Assembly (NCBI GenBank): GCA_035578155.1
Contig: JAPWDM010000001.1
Span: forward strand, 75,396,972 to 75,460,971
Length of the DNA: 64,000 nt
Direction: 5' to 3'
Source of the DNA: Brachynemurus nebulosus
Lineage: Eukaryota > Arthropoda > Insecta > Neuroptera > Myrmeleontidae
Positions within the stretch are counted from its first letter, which is position 1. Each line of letters begins with the position of its first letter. A model generated the notes under the pieces. It searched no databases and was not told the DNA's origin. It saw only the letters and a list, made by a program, of their open reading frames with translations. This document shows, one piece after another, positions 28,401 through 35,834 of the stretch. Made by a program: the position numbers and the translations under genes.

Positions 28401-29992
28401 ATTGGCAAACTAAATTGGGTAACTCAAATTAAAAAAATGCTGAATGAGTTAAGATTTAATCATGTGTGGGAAAATCAAAATCCACAAATAGTTAAAGAAC
28501 TAAAAAATTTAATATCCGAAAGCTATGCGAATAAAATTGCCGTAAGAGATGAAAATAGAATATTAGAAACAAGCTATAATTTAACTTACAAGTATTTCAA
28601 TCTCTTAATGATTCCTGATTATTTGTCACTAAATATAGCTATCGACAAAAAAGGGTTATTTGTCAATTACGCGTTATGAACAAAGAACACATTAGAATCT
28701 GTACGAGAGGAGTAACCTATAAATGGAATGCAAAATTTGAATGCATGGTTTGCAATTTAAAAGAGAATGAAACAATGGAACATTTCTTGTATAGATGCCC
28801 AATTTTAAATCCCATCAGAAACCAATATATAGCGAAACATATTAATGGCGCTAATACAGTAAATTACATTACAGCAGTGTTATTAGATACGTTAAGTATA
28901 GAAAAAATTAATGATATTTATTATTTTATAGTAAATGCATTGAAATTAAGAAGTTTTACACTATGCGAATAATTATGTCTGCACTATTTTAATTTTATTT
29001 CTATATCATAGCTTATTCACTCAACCTAAATTATATTGATAGCCATATAAATTGTATTTTAAAAACTGAATTTGTTTTGTGATGTAATTTATATTATATT
29101 TGTTTAATGTATTAAGTGTCAAATATGTATTTCTGTATGACATGTACCAACCACCTGTAATAATCTGAAGATTAAATACAGTATTATTATTATATCTACA
29201 GACAGGTATCGTGGCAGACAAATATTGTTTAATGCTTTTCTTATGGATGTATACACATATAGCGTAACGTAACCGCCAAGACATGGATCGCCCGTATGTA
29301 TGAATGTGTTCATAAGAAAAGCATTAAACAATATTTTTCGTGTTTGCCACAATATGTGTCTGTAACGTTCAATGTCTGTAGATATTAATGGGGCTTTAAA
29401 CGTATACAAAAATTTTTACTTGATACAGCAACTAATTTAAAAAACCAGAGACGCTCGCGCAATCTTTGCGTCGCCAATATTACTTGCCTGCTCTTTTACT
29501 ATCAAAACAGGGAAACAACTGCACAAACATAGTAATTGTACTATATTATTACGATTAATTATTTAAAATAGCAACAACTTCAAATAAATATAGACACAAC
29601 AAAATATATTTTACCTTTTCTTTCATATAGTTAATTGGTAAATCCACCTGCGAGTTATAGTCGAAATTATAATTATTGTACACTTGAGTTACTGTGGCTC
29701 CAAGACAACTCAAATTATCTCCTGTGTAAGTAACAGTTGTAAAATCATCAATATCATTCATTTTGGCGATTTCTGATACATTATGATTCTCAGCAATTTC
29801 AATGGCTTCTTCGGCATCCCGTTCTTGAAATTCACGAGCATAGTAGGTATCATTAAAATCACTTTCCGGTTCATCGATTTCCGTATCCCTTTCAGTTGCC
29901 ATTACGCCACCTACTTGTGGACCACTTATTCGTATTCGTTGAATGGGTTTACTCAAGTTAAAGAATGCACATATATCCAATTTATTCGCCAT
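1..29992 (-). CDS. spn-E: Spindle-E/TDRD9-family DExH RNA helicase, 5' nine exons (3' end outside window)
   Basis: Joined exons on the minus strand: 29992-29615, 24058-23837, 19796-19593, 19513-19352, 9566-9382, 7652-7498, 5287-5121, 5059-4889, 149-1. Every junction has GT/AG sites and the phases agree (0,0,0,0,2,1,0,0), giving about 597 residues. Visible helicase motifs: Walker [10 protein letters not shown] (about 141-149), TQPRR (171-175), TTG (217-219), DEVH (240-243), SAT (273-275), [17 protein letters not shown] (420-429), QRAGRAGR (468-475). The run from [12 protein letters not shown] to LRTNSRNVK and the weakly conserved insert before motif IV resemble TDRD9/Spindle-E more than the splicing DEAH helicases. 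In animals this family acts in germline cytoplasmic granules in the piRNA pathway, repressing transposons. The C-terminal helicase-associated and Tudor domains would lie beyond position 1. The start is the first ATG of the 29992 exon; a further upstream exon cannot be excluded. Introns hold many transposons, including one intact element in intron 8. Confidence 0.9.
150..620. other. intron 8 flank, no recognised feature
   Basis: AT-rich intronic sequence between exon 9 and the transposon target site. Nothing coding or clearly repetitive was seen. Confidence 0.5.
637..1030. repeat. left cluster of four GTAACGGGTGTTAC palindromes
   Basis: The 14-mer GTAACGGGTGTTAC occurs at 637-650, 807-820, 995-1008 and 1017-1030, all identical. 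Each copy is an interrupted palindrome (GTAAC, four bases, GTTAC). All lie between the left terminus and the transposase stop codon, which suggests transposase-binding sites. Confidence 0.9.
1517..3541 (-). CDS. putative DDE/RNase H-like transposase, 674 aa, apparently intact
   Basis: An open frame of 674 codons with no stops or frameshifts. A second ATG at 3499 ([13 protein letters not shown]) is an equally likely start and would give 660 residues. Residues 20-80 are a highly basic helical stretch rich in Lys/Arg/Glu, perhaps DNA-binding or coiled coil. A Cys/His cluster lies at 278-299 ([22 protein letters not shown]). Candidate catalytic acids are D378 in [10 protein letters not shown] and D458 in [12 protein letters not shown]; the block [12 protein letters not shown] at 493-504 follows, with D500 as a possible third acid. 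The C terminus is acidic. Downstream on the minus strand are several AATAAA motifs around 1470-1500. Large uncharacterised arthropod and cnidarian proteins with similar SDxxAxQFK and HGKG blocks are known to me only as transposon-like. The superfamily is unassigned here. Confidence 0.8.
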   Translation of the reverse strand: MTVKLWCLYLKVHVMPSAKDRMKKYRQNLKNNALKHAEHLKKERERDRKRREDMKKKHELDPKSKEISREGTRNRVRLFRANLKAKQLNDRAAVSPIGSYKCTHTFGKALQKLKKNLPESPTKKIAVVKKLAIDVLGNDIDISKESFFKVNRLQNETENAVREFYYKDDITRQTPGRKDFKSVKDPITGKRTRKQKRTMILTIKEAYELFKIADPEIKIGKSTFYKLRPTEVIPVSYTEHVVCVCAQHSNFINMIESVQKCLTEFPKTHKDLINATICSHEWKENCMLSLCPNCPKDFCAKFDTNENIDKFVTWKEWNTQSNRPKLITKTMRCKEVVHQMDKSIGKFKLHCYVKKVQSEYFEHLKNNLKNNEAVVQIDFAENYSLISQDEIQSAHWNHDQVTLFTCCIWLPSQEMKPVVIVSDDTAHTKYAVWSFLKRIFEYLRDINNSISSVTIFSDNCAAQFKNRYILSILENIKECAGLNCLKWAFFAASHGKGAVDGLGGTVKRVAWTGVKSRKVVLNSAEDFLYVKNEIKGIHITFVSKNEIKEDRPLLDNIWINILPIPKIQSLHYFETVDDLQIAAARTSNAATSLIKVKIGIRLPNLPNSDSEWSDEDLQPLAAVSQSAEEVSSDDLCISVPPVLVNIAKKRLRFCDVYTDSEDEIVPEDENIFDD
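3707..3901. repeat. right cluster of three palindromes, including a perfect 28-bp dyad
   Basis: The inverse 14-mer at 3707-3720 abuts a direct copy at 3721-3734, making a 28-bp perfect palindrome just upstream of the transposase start. A one-base variant GTAACGGGCGTTAC lies at 3888-3901. The position could serve both transposition and promoter control; that is inference. Confidence 0.9.
4264..4888. other. intron 8 sequence beside exon 8
   Basis: Contains a segment around 4440-4485 (ATTGGCGACGCAAAGATT and onward) that recurs inverted at about 29445-29482, and a block near 4550-4600 (TAATCCGCACATA) that recurs at about 25903-25940. Both are probably old repeat fragments. Confidence 0.45.
4889..5059 (-). 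CDS. spn-E: spn-E exon 8
   Basis: 57 codons from acceptor TTGTAG|GAA to donor GAG|GTATTT. The segment [21 protein letters not shown] to [16 protein letters not shown] is the start of the winged-helix/ratchet region that follows the helicase core. Intron 8, just downstream, houses the intact transposon 625-4259. Confidence 0.9.
5121..5287 (-). CDS. spn-E: spn-E exon 7 (motif VI)
   Basis: Acceptor TTTGTAG|TTA and donor GAG|GTAAGT. It encodes [16 protein letters not shown] to KSFYE with motif [10 protein letters not shown], whose arginines contact the ATP gamma phosphate in this superfamily. Confidence 0.92.
5718..6317. mobile_element. short inverted-repeat element with CCTCG-rich arms
   Basis: The left end GGCAACACTACACTCTTG and the right end (inverse GGCACTACATTCTCG) form imperfect terminal repeats. 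Both arms carry many CGAGG/CCTCG units. No clear target duplication was found, so the limits are approximate. It lies in spn-E intron 6. Confidence 0.55.
6395..6978. mobile_element. hAT-type MITE, TSD ATAGCTAG
   Basis: Ends TAGAGATGAG and ATTATCTCTA are inverted, and perfect 8-bp direct repeats ATAGCTAG sit at 6387-6394 and 6979-6986. Internal sequence is dominated by AATAACAGTTAT and its inverse. No coding capacity. Confidence 0.85.
7197..7246. repeat. interrupted poly-A tract
   Basis: About 50 bases of A broken by single G/C bases, in spn-E intron 6 near exon 6. Confidence 0.9.
7498..7652 (-). CDS. spn-E: spn-E exon 6 (motif V)
   Basis: Acceptor TTGTAG|TTC and donor ACG|GTAATA. It encodes [19 protein letters not shown] and [16 protein letters not shown], the motif V region of DExH helicases. 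It enters in phase 2 and leaves in phase 1. Confidence 0.9.
8205..9172. mobile_element. Harbinger-type MITE, TSD TTA
   Basis: Ends GGCCACGTTTCCAACT and (inverse) GGCCGCGTTTCCACTT, with TTA at 8202-8204 and 9173-9175. Subterminal CTTGCAG/CTGCAAG units repeat near the left end. It sits in spn-E intron 5, upstream of the intron-6 elements. Confidence 0.8.
9382..9566 (-). CDS. spn-E: spn-E exon 5 (motif IV)
   Basis: Acceptor TTACAG|CTA and donor ATAG|GTAACT. It encodes [10 protein letters not shown] to LQRPEY, including VLVFLPG at the start of the second RecA-like domain. It ends in phase 2. The intron before it is 9.8 kb and contains the P-like relic and the foldback element. Confidence 0.9.
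9613..10561. mobile_element. composite inverted-repeat element, TAATA flanks
   Basis: Ends GGCTTGTTCGAGCAGCAGTT and (inverse) GGTTTGTTCGAGCAGCAGTT are flanked by TAATA at 9608-9612 and 10562-10566. An inner unit 9771-10371 is bounded by CAGGTGGTTATTTTGGCGCT and its inverse. A (TA)n tract fills about 10382-10464. Part of the same family recurs at 46013-47545. It starts only 47 bp from exon 5, in intron 4. Confidence 0.8.
10381..10464. repeat. (TA)n microsatellite
   Basis: About 84 bases of alternating TA inside the composite element 9613-10561. Confidence 0.95.
10590..10930. repeat. dispersed repeat, copy 1 (second copy 36340-36700)
   Basis: Shared landmarks with 36340-36700 include GTAGTTCGT, GTGATTGTTG/GTGACTGTTG, the CTCTGTGTAT block and TAGTGGGGATTT. 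Both copies contain GTACATAGTA-like steps. Nature unknown; possibly a SINE or MITE. Confidence 0.55.
11355..12415. mobile_element. TTAA-flanked non-autonomous element, copy 1 (right end lost)
   Basis: The left end GGTGGCTGTACACCGAA follows TTAA at 11351-11354 and matches the inverse of the right end of copy 2 (52448-52464). The body consists of AT-rich units around TTAATAACATTTG and closely follows copy 2 (50920-52464). The right terminus is missing and gives way at about 12416 to unrelated sequence. Confidence 0.7.
12621..13669 (+). pseudogene. P-element/THAP9-like transposase relic
   Basis: Broken frames spell transposase blocks in order: [19 protein letters not shown] at 12624, a stop, then [34 protein letters not shown] (about 12890-12995), then after stops and a frameshift [12 protein letters not shown] (about 13171), then a C-terminal frame 13286-13669 with [31 protein letters not shown] plus NPTCNAF is the insert/C-terminal signature of P and THAP9 transposases. 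The N-terminal THAP domain is absent here. The relic is in spn-E intron 4 and clearly dead. Confidence 0.8.
13670..15136. other. intron 4, AT-rich, no recognised feature
   Basis: A segment around 14750-14915 carries an inverted pair (GATTGATACTTGATT with AATCAAGTATCAATC), probably a small old element. Nothing coding was seen. Confidence 0.45.
15265..15737. mobile_element. 8-bp-TSD MITE, TSD ATCAAGAA, copy 1
   Basis: Ends TATGGAGGGTAGATATCAGG and (inverse) TATGGAGGGTAGTTATCAGG, flanked by ATCAAGAA at 15257-15264 and 15738-15745. The uninterrupted sequence in the opposite arm of the foldback element has one ATCAAGAA, confirming the duplication. A second copy lies at 48513-48869. Confidence 0.9.
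17888..18480. repeat. tandem CAGGGCGGCGACAC-ended repeats at the foldback centre
   Basis: CACCAGGGCGGCGACACAG starts at about 17887, 17972 and 18251. The inverse GTGTCGCCGCCCTGGTG or a variant lies at about 18160 and 18459. Two nearly complete units of about 210 bp share an AACAATATTCC(T)GGGTAACCGAATTGG core. The CAGGG terminus resembles hAT ends. Confidence 0.7.
18512..18732. repeat. long hairpin with about 95-bp arms
   Basis: TTTCAAGAGAGCATCAGCAT at the left pairs with its inverse at the right. The inner arms meet at GGGTAACTTCAAAAATGTAA and its inverse, around a loop of about 24 bases. The inner arm sequence resembles the outer foldback terminus, which suggests two element ends joined head to head. 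Confidence 0.75.
19352..19513 (-). CDS. spn-E: spn-E exon 4 (SAT motif)
   Basis: Acceptor TTTCAG|GTT and donor GCG|GTAAGT bracket 54 codons starting [13 protein letters not shown] is helicase motif III, which couples ATP hydrolysis to unwinding. Confidence 0.92.
19593..19796 (-). CDS. spn-E: spn-E exon 3 (DEVH box)
   Basis: Acceptor ATTAG|GTT and donor AAG|GTAATA bracket 68 codons. It contains [11 protein letters not shown] (motif Ib) and the catalytic box DEVHERD. The box lies in a longer reading frame without its own ATG, so it is easy to miss when only ATG-initiated ORFs are listed. Confidence 0.92.
19852..20078. mobile_element. possible MITE with GTAAC-type ends
   Basis: GTAACGCCCGAACAACATGG at the left matches imperfectly the inverse of the right end (GTAATCCCCGAAGAACACG). 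No clear target duplication. In spn-E intron 2. Confidence 0.45.
20231..20626. mobile_element. inverted-repeat element with 35-bp arms
   Basis: The arms 20231-20265 and 20592-20626 differ at one base and include ATTTTACTTCGCAAAATA. The sequence just right of it (AATACCATAAAGTAACGCTC) recurs after the similar hairpin at 31397-31446, so both derive from one family. Confidence 0.75.
20627..22192. other. intron 2, no recognised feature
   Basis: Contains a Harbinger-like half terminus near 20703 (TTAGGCTATGGTCACAG) with no partner found, and a small GTCCGTGTA palindrome around 20734-20768. No coding signal was seen. Confidence 0.4.
22196..23120. mobile_element. Harbinger-type MITE, TSD TTA
   Basis: Ends AGCCGGGTCTATATATAACG and (inverse) AGCCGGGTCTACATATAACG, with TTA at 22193-22195 and 23121-23123. 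About 100 bp at each end consists of degenerate CGAACAAACR / YGTTTGTTCG units in opposite orientation. Confidence 0.85.
23286..23705. mobile_element. Harbinger-type MITE, TSD TTA
   Basis: Ends AGGTACGTTTAGACTACGAC and (inverse) GGCCTGGTTTAGACTACGAC, with TTA at 23283-23285 and 23706-23708. It inserted 130 bp from exon 2 of spn-E. Confidence 0.85.
23837..24058 (-). CDS. spn-E: spn-E exon 2 (Walker A)
   Basis: Acceptor TTTTCAG|ATT and donor CAG|GTGAAT bracket 74 codons. It carries the nucleotide-binding loop GATGCGKST and motif Ia [14 protein letters not shown], and ends in VVGYQ, which continues in frame into exon 3. Confidence 0.92.
24059..25198. other. intron 1, AT-rich, one repeat fragment
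   Basis: The inverse of ATGCAGGATACTGCGACAGG appears at about 24750-24769; related pieces occur at 56122 and 61617. The rest is unrecognised. Confidence 0.4.
25199..25375 (+). repeat. 230-bp interspersed repeat, copy 1 (partial)
   Basis: Contains the family core CCCGTTTTCTTAGCTTTATC and AAAAGAATAGAAGATTGATT, shared with 34966-35194 (inverse), 47220-47440 and 58684-58905. The right end is missing. Confidence 0.8.
25969..29191 (+). mobile_element. dead non-LTR retrotransposon (LINE), 13-bp TSD
   Basis: Perfect direct repeats ATATCTACAGACA at 25956-25968 and 29192-29204 bound the insertion, and the 3' end is a short (TAT)n tail at 29182-29191. The contents run plus-strand endonuclease, reverse transcriptase, then a Cys/His tail. 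The target was a small inverted-repeat element, whose right part continues to 29388. It lies in spn-E intron 1, antisense to the gene. Confidence 0.88.
26077..28972 (+). pseudogene. LINE ORF2 relic (endonuclease, reverse transcriptase, C-terminal zinc-knuckle-like tail)
   Basis: Blocks in order: [16 protein letters not shown] (start of an APE-type endonuclease) and [10 protein letters not shown]; frame 26494-26844 with [15 protein letters not shown] and [10 protein letters not shown] (endonuclease end); KQTKGG near 27480, where the first RT blocks appear deleted; [16 protein letters not shown] near 27630; [13 protein letters not shown] near 27757 (catalytic ADD); then the long frames 27822-28679 and 28676-28972, one base-step apart. 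The tail has [20 protein letters not shown], a CCHC-like motif seen in several LINE clades. Stops and frameshifts show it is inactive. The clade is not resolved. Confidence 0.85.
29205..29390. mobile_element. right part of the MITE that was the LINE target
   Basis: The left end ATATCTACAGACAGG (now duplicated by the LINE) and the inverse end ATATCTACAGACATTG at about 29390 form terminal repeats. Inner arms share AAATATTGTTTAATGCTTTT. Without the LINE the element would be about 200 bp. Confidence 0.7.
29615..29992 (-). CDS. spn-E: spn-E exon 1
   Basis: Codes for 126 residues from ATG at 29992 to the donor AAG|GTAAAA. The segment is acidic, with a [18 protein letters not shown] stretch followed by [19 protein letters not shown]. 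No known domain is visible, as expected for the poorly conserved N terminus of this family. It ends in phase 0. Confidence 0.85.
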
Positions 29993-30111
29993 TATTTTAT
30001 TTTATTAAATTCTGGTCACTAGTTTTTTTAGAGTATCTTGCACAGTTTTTCTTTCCGGTTTACTACTTTATCTTCTTCGAGTTTAATGTGTTAACCAATA
30101 TGAAACGTCTG

Positions 30112-30150
<39 letters not shown>

Positions 30151-30660
30151 AATGTTATAAACGGTAATACCAAATAAAAAGGAAGCTATATTCTCAGTAC
30201 CGATTTTTGTGTTTATCTAATTTATAATGTAAAGCGATCGTAAATTTAAAAAATAAATAAATAAATAAATACTAAAACAGCAAATTTTTTATTAACTTCT
30301 GAATAAGAAGTTATGAGGCGTTATTATTGTTACGAGAGCTTTAGGCGTAACGGGCGAATCTTTATTAACAATCCCTTCTGGCAAAATGACGAGTATAGCT
30401 CGTCGTCGGCTTTTTGTGCCATACGACACTATAAAGAGCTATATTCGTCATGCGACTAAAGTTTTGCAATGGATTTTTTTTTTTTGCAAATAATATAATT
30501 TTAATTAACAATATGTAATAATTAAAAAAAAATGAAACAATTTTTTTTTAAAATAAAAATTAAATAGTTCTTTCATGCACAATTTTTAATGATTAAATCA
30601 TATCGGAAGGGGTTAAAATACACAGTAATTGGCTGAATACGTCACCGATTTCTAATTAAA
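29993..30660. other. upstream region of spn-E with poly-A tract
   Basis: Sequence right of the spn-E ATG, expected to hold its 5' UTR and promoter. A run of 36 A lies at 30114-30149. No TATA box or other element could be assigned with confidence. Confidence 0.5.
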
Positions 30661-31097
30661 GGTAAGGCTCCATTGGCAATAAATATTGTAAAAGTAGACT
30701 TTTGCAATTTTTCAACAATAACAGGTTAATTTTTACAATTACTTTCAAGTTTTGCAAGTCTTTCTTGCTTTATATGTAAAATTGCTGATATATTTATACT
30801 TACAAGGAAAGGTTCTCGACTGTCAATTGGCAATTTTGATGAAACTTGGTATATGTGTAGTAACAAGCAAAAATAGGGTTAAATCAGCCTTCAAAATTAG
30901 TGTGAAATTTCAATTTTGCTTGTTTACTTGAAAACTACGGCTGATAGAGGAAAACTTAATACAACACTCTATTTTTAGAAAGCTTTCTATTGATGTGCAT
31001 AAGTCCAGGTTCGGACCTACTAAATGAGCTGTTCAGATAAAATTGGGGGTAAATTTCGAAATAGGGTAGATATGCTTTAGTATATTAAAATTTGAAT

Positions 31098-31214
<117 letters not shown>

Positions 31215-31396
31215 AATATTAGTTTACCTGTTTTTGCTCAAAATTGTAATTTAAAGCCTTCAAGTCTTAAAACTGGACAGTTAATTTAAGGCGTGAATTC
31301 TATTCACAATCAACAGAGTAGGTTTAATAAGGTTTTCAGTAAGTGGATTGCCTTGTAATTAATAAATAACCGGGCAAAATAACATAAATAAAACAG

Positions 31397-31446
31397 TTTA
31401 CTTTGCAAAAATACCACTACTAAAAGTGATATTTTTGCAAAGTAAA
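31397..31446. repeat. perfect 17-bp hairpin
   Basis: TTTACTTTGCAAAAATA at 31397-31413 and its inverse at 31430-31446 enclose a 16-base loop. Related to the arms at 20231-20626. Confidence 0.85.
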
Positions 31447-32065
31447 AATTTTTATTTATTAATAGCAAATATCGCACCTCGGTGATGTGGAATACCATAA
31501 AGTAACGCTCAAATCGATTAAATGCACAATAACATTTAATAACGTTTTAATATCTGGATACTACTTTTATAAATTAACAGATGATACCGTGTGTGTAAAT
31601 TTAACATCATTTTAAGAATTTTGAACACTTCTGAGACAAATATATTTTTTCTTTTTTGGCGATAGCCAGTTGTATAATTATTGTCATGTTTATATATACA
31701 GGCTGATAGTAATAATCAAACAAAATTAAAAATGTTACTCTAACTTTGAGAGGTGATTTCACCACTTAAATTGCTACGGTGGCAAATAAAAAAAATATGG
31801 GTCTGTTATTTTTGCACTACACATTAAAAGTATACAAGTTTCATAAAATTGCCAATTGACAGTAAAACCTGTCCTTTCTAAAAGACATATCAACTGCAAT
31901 TAAATTGCCACAAGTAAATTTGTGCAATTATTATTAGACATTTTTATATAAGCTTGTTTTAAAATTTAAATTTGAGTATTGATAATACGACAATAAATAC
32001 AAATTAAAGGTTTAACACAACAAAACTTTCAATAATTTTTTATAATATGTAGACTTTGTGCTTAG

Positions 32066-32580
32066 GGAGCGTCCATAAACTATGTAGTTCCATTTTGGCC
32101 ATTTTTGAATCCCGCCCCTTCCATGTAGACTTATGGTGACTTTGATCTTGACCCCCTCCCCCATAGTAGAACGTAGTTTCTCTTCTTACTAAATCCAAAA
32201 AACATTCAACTAAAATAATAGCCTTTTTACTATAAAATATGAAAATTAAGACACTTTTTTATACTTAATTCAGCAAAATATTTCCTCAAAAATCATGTCC
32301 CCTTACAATAAAAATTTTAATGTAAAGACTGTGTGACCACATGGTTGTATAACTCGCTTGAGGACGTTTTTTCAAATTTCAAAATATCCAAAATATTAAG
32401 CATCTATTAAGTAATTCAGGATTACTCATGAATTTTCACACTGCAATTCATGTTTGTTTAAATGTTCTAAATAAAGCTACGTAGCTCGACTTTGACTCCC
32501 CCTTCCCCCACGTAGTTCAGCGTAGCTTTTTGCATACCACCCCCACGCCCAACTAGGCTACGTAGTTTATGGACGCTCCT
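32066..32580. mobile_element. GCGTCCATAAACTA-ended MITE, uninterrupted copy
   Basis: Ends GGAGCGTCCATAAACTATGT and (inverse) GGAGCGTCCATAAACTACGT. TTAG at the left and TTAA at the right would be a decayed 4-bp duplication. It is the intact reference for the nested copy 38462-40503. Confidence 0.75.
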
Positions 32581-32766
32581 TTAAACAGTAGAAACAATCG
32601 AAATTTGTTATATACCAGTATAAACAAGCAAGGCAACTATTTGCTGCAAGTTATAACTTGTAGCAATAGGTTATTTTACTGCATCTATGTATTGGAAATA
32701 CTAGCAGATTATAATATAATACGTACCTATTTATATTATATATGCAAAGTATGAAATATGCAAAAT

Positions 32767-32955
32767 CAGGGCCGGATTAACCCTGAGTGCCGCCCTAGGC
32801 ACCATGAAAAATGCCGCCCCTACCTTTTGCTTGAAAAGAAGAAAATCTTACTTTTTCCTTTTTTTCTGAGCAAAATAACATAGCAAAAAAAAACGTCAAT
32901 TACAAATTTTGCCGTCCTGTTTTCAAAACTTGGCCTATTGGCTAATCTGGCCCTG
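32767..32955. mobile_element. hAT-type MITE, TSD TGCAAAAT
   Basis: 189 bp with ends CAGGGCCGGATTAACC and (inverse) CAGGGCCAGATTAGCC, and perfect 8-bp direct repeats TGCAAAAT at 32759-32766 and 32956-32963. Confidence 0.92.
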
Positions 32956-33096
32956 TGCAAAATATAAAATGCACAAGTTACTTGCAAGTGGAATCTTAGC
33001 TTAATAAATCTAAGTTCATGACTTTGAAAAATTAAGCATTTCCGTCAAACGACCGTAAACAAAATAAATAATGGAAAAAACGTTTAAGATACCATC

Positions 33097-33477
33097 ACAG
33101 TGTGATTAGCCGAAAAATAGTTAATTTTCACAATTTTTTTTCGGATGGATAGGATGGGGGAATGGGGATAAATTTTTTTACGTTTAATACCACTATTTAA
33201 CAATACAAAAATACTTTTTTTATTTATTTTTTATAATTATTATAATTTCTTGAAAAAAGTGTCTTTAAAAAAGAGCGAAAATTGGTGCCCATGATTGCGG
33301 CCGCAGTTTTCATTCGAATAAAAAAAATCAAATAGATTATAAATCTGTAGGTAAGCCGCTATGTATCTATGGGAGTTAGTGGTATTAATCGTAAAAAAAA
33401 AATTCAATCCCATTCCTCCATCCGATCCATCCGAAAAAAATCGCGAAAACTGGCTATTTTTCGGCTGATTACACTGT
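33097..33477. mobile_element. long-arm MITE with ACAGTGT ends
   Basis: Left arm ACAGTGTGATTAGCCGAAAA and the inverse right arm ACAGTGTAATCAGCCGAAAA continue for about 85 bp through TTTTTTCGGATGGAT and the GGAATGGG block. Target duplication unclear. Confidence 0.75.
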
Positions 33478-33479
33478 AA

Positions 33480-34250
33480 TTACGGTACATGTAGTACGGT
33501 ACCTTAAAAAAACTTGAATTATAAAAGAGAATTATTAATATAATCAAAGTATAACTGAGACATGTTTTCAACCTTTTCAAAAATTATATTTACCTATGTA
33601 TAATATTTGTGCCAAGAATCCAACCAAAAGTTGACTATAATAAATTTTAAAAACTGTTTCTGTCCAAGATGTTTTGATACACATCTACCTACAATACTAA
33701 CGTAATATGTTGGAGTATGTACCGTATGTACGGTATGTACTATGTTGTACGTTAATACAATATCAAAACATCTTAATTTCTATCGTTCAACATTATTTTC
33801 AATAACGATGGTTTAAAATCATTTTTAACAAAAATAATTGTCTCAATTTTACTAAAATCTTACCAAAATTAAAAATTACAAAATAAAAAATAAATGTTAT
33901 ATTCTTTTTAAGAAAAATGCATGTAAATATATATCAACACTAATATTAAAAATATTTAACAAATATTTATCATAAACTTACTAGTCAGTTTTTAAAAAAA
34001 AATAATTATTATATATTTATTGTGTAATAAGTTGTGTAATATTTATATTCTTAATAATTTAAAACATGTACGAAATATCTAAAAACATTTCAGAAATTAT
34101 CACCCTCTTTACTAGTTAAGTCAAATGTTTGATGGTTATGATGGGGTATTTTAGGTATTTTAGGTATTTTATCTATTTTATATTTTCAAAAAAAGCTAAT
34201 TGTCGCTAGCATCGCTTTTCTTCAGCGCCAGAAACTCAAAAATGTCAGCC
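33480..34250. other. intergenic, AT-rich, no recognised feature
   Basis: Nothing coding or repeated was recognised apart from short GTACGGTA steps near 33720 and three GGTATTTTA units near 34150. Confidence 0.4.
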
Positions 34251-34251
34251 C

Positions 34252-34678
34252 TAGTGTTGCCAACAGTGTATCCTGATTTTCCACTCATAATAAGATCTAA
34301 AATTTAACACCTTAAGGTTGTTGTGGTATGAGGGCTGACTAGAGAAAAAATAATAAAAATTTGCATACAGATTCTCAAAAAGGTATTTTATCATCCTATG
34401 AAAGAACAAAAAAATTTGGTCGCTGAGAATCGAGAAAAAAATTACCAAAGTTGAGTAAAAATACATGGGTGCTTATGGAGACATGTGAATTTTTTTGTTT
34501 CGAATTTAAAAAAAAAATAGTTCTAATAAAGAGAATTAAATAAGAAACTGATTTGATATAGTTTAACCAATAAAGAATCGATACTCAAAATTCAGTTGCG
34601 ATCCGGTCGACTGAACTTTAGATTTTTTGATCTAAAGTATCGAAAACGTCTAAAGTAGTGATAACATTGGCAACACTG
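34252..34678. mobile_element. possible hAT-like MITE with TAGTGTTGCCAAC end
   Basis: The left end TAGTGTTGCCAAC and the inverse of the right end CAGTGTTGCCAAT resemble the ends of the element at 41822-43898. No matching 8-bp flanks were found. Confidence 0.4.
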
Positions 34679-34965
34679 TTATATATTTGAAATCAAAATA
34701 ATCTGAGAGGGGTTACAGGTCTCGTTAAATCTACTTAACCTCATTTTATTTGTTTATAAAACTTCTGAAAATAAAAATATAACTTTTTTGAAAGTATAAA
34801 ACAGTGCACACTAATAACTGGTGCTAATAACAAAAAACAATACGTATTTGAAATAAGTTTTGTTTATTTTCCTCAGTTTAAATTATAATTGAATGAACTG
34901 AAATCATCACACCTTTTTTCTATAAGAGTTCAATTGTCTTTTCAAAACTTATTAACAATAAAGCA

Positions 34966-35194
34966 GGTATACCTCTTTTCAGATAAAATTGATTATGAGT
35001 TTTCGTTAAAAAATTAAATAATTCTTATATTCGAAACAAATCGATCTTCTATTCTTTTCTAAAAATAAACTGCAAATTTAAAATTTACATAAATGCAATA
35101 ATAAAAGAGATAAAGCCAAGAAAACGGAAATTATTTAAATTCAAAGTTATGAAGCATGGTTAAATTTAACTGAAATAGACCATATATAAATTCA
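34966..35194 (-). repeat. 230-bp interspersed repeat, copy 2 (inverse orientation)
   Basis: Runs from TATACCTCTTTTCAGATAAA to TGAAATAGACCATA, with the family core CTTGGCTTTATCTCTTTTAT on the minus strand. Termini TATACC and TGGTCTATT-like suggest a TA-targeting MITE. Confidence 0.8.
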
Positions 35195-35834
35195 TTATAG
35201 TAAATAAAAATACCTAATACTTAATGAAATTTTTGTATAACACTTACATACGTTTTTAAAAATCACAGACACCAGAAAACAAACTAAAAATTATTCACTT
35301 TTTTGTTACAGAATTATAAACTTATTTTCATAACTTTTCATAAATATTTTATTATCACATAGACATAAAACACTTAAATAAACTTAAATACAATAGTATT
35401 TCACATACATTCTGATGTTCTTATGTATTTTTATTTATTGAAAAGGTTAAAAACAACCTAAAATCCTCTATGCGTTTCAATGTTACCGACGAAATAGTGG
35501 TTGAGTTAAAAAACTAAAGAACAGTGTTAATAGATGGCAGCATTTACTGGCCATTGGTTGACTTCGATGTTGCAATATTTTAGACAAAGATATAATATTT
35601 AAATAATTGCGTAAAGAAAAAATTGCTTTCATCTAAAATGTTTATAAAAATATTTAATGACATTTTAAAATACTTTAATGTTAAAATTATATCTCCATAT
35701 ATTAAAAATTAATAAATTTTCGCTTTGAAATTTCGTTGGATGCAGTTGGCAATACTTTCAAAAAGCAATGCTTTAATATAGGACTCAGTATCACCACATT
35801 TAAAAAACTAAACCTCATACCATAATAACCTTAA

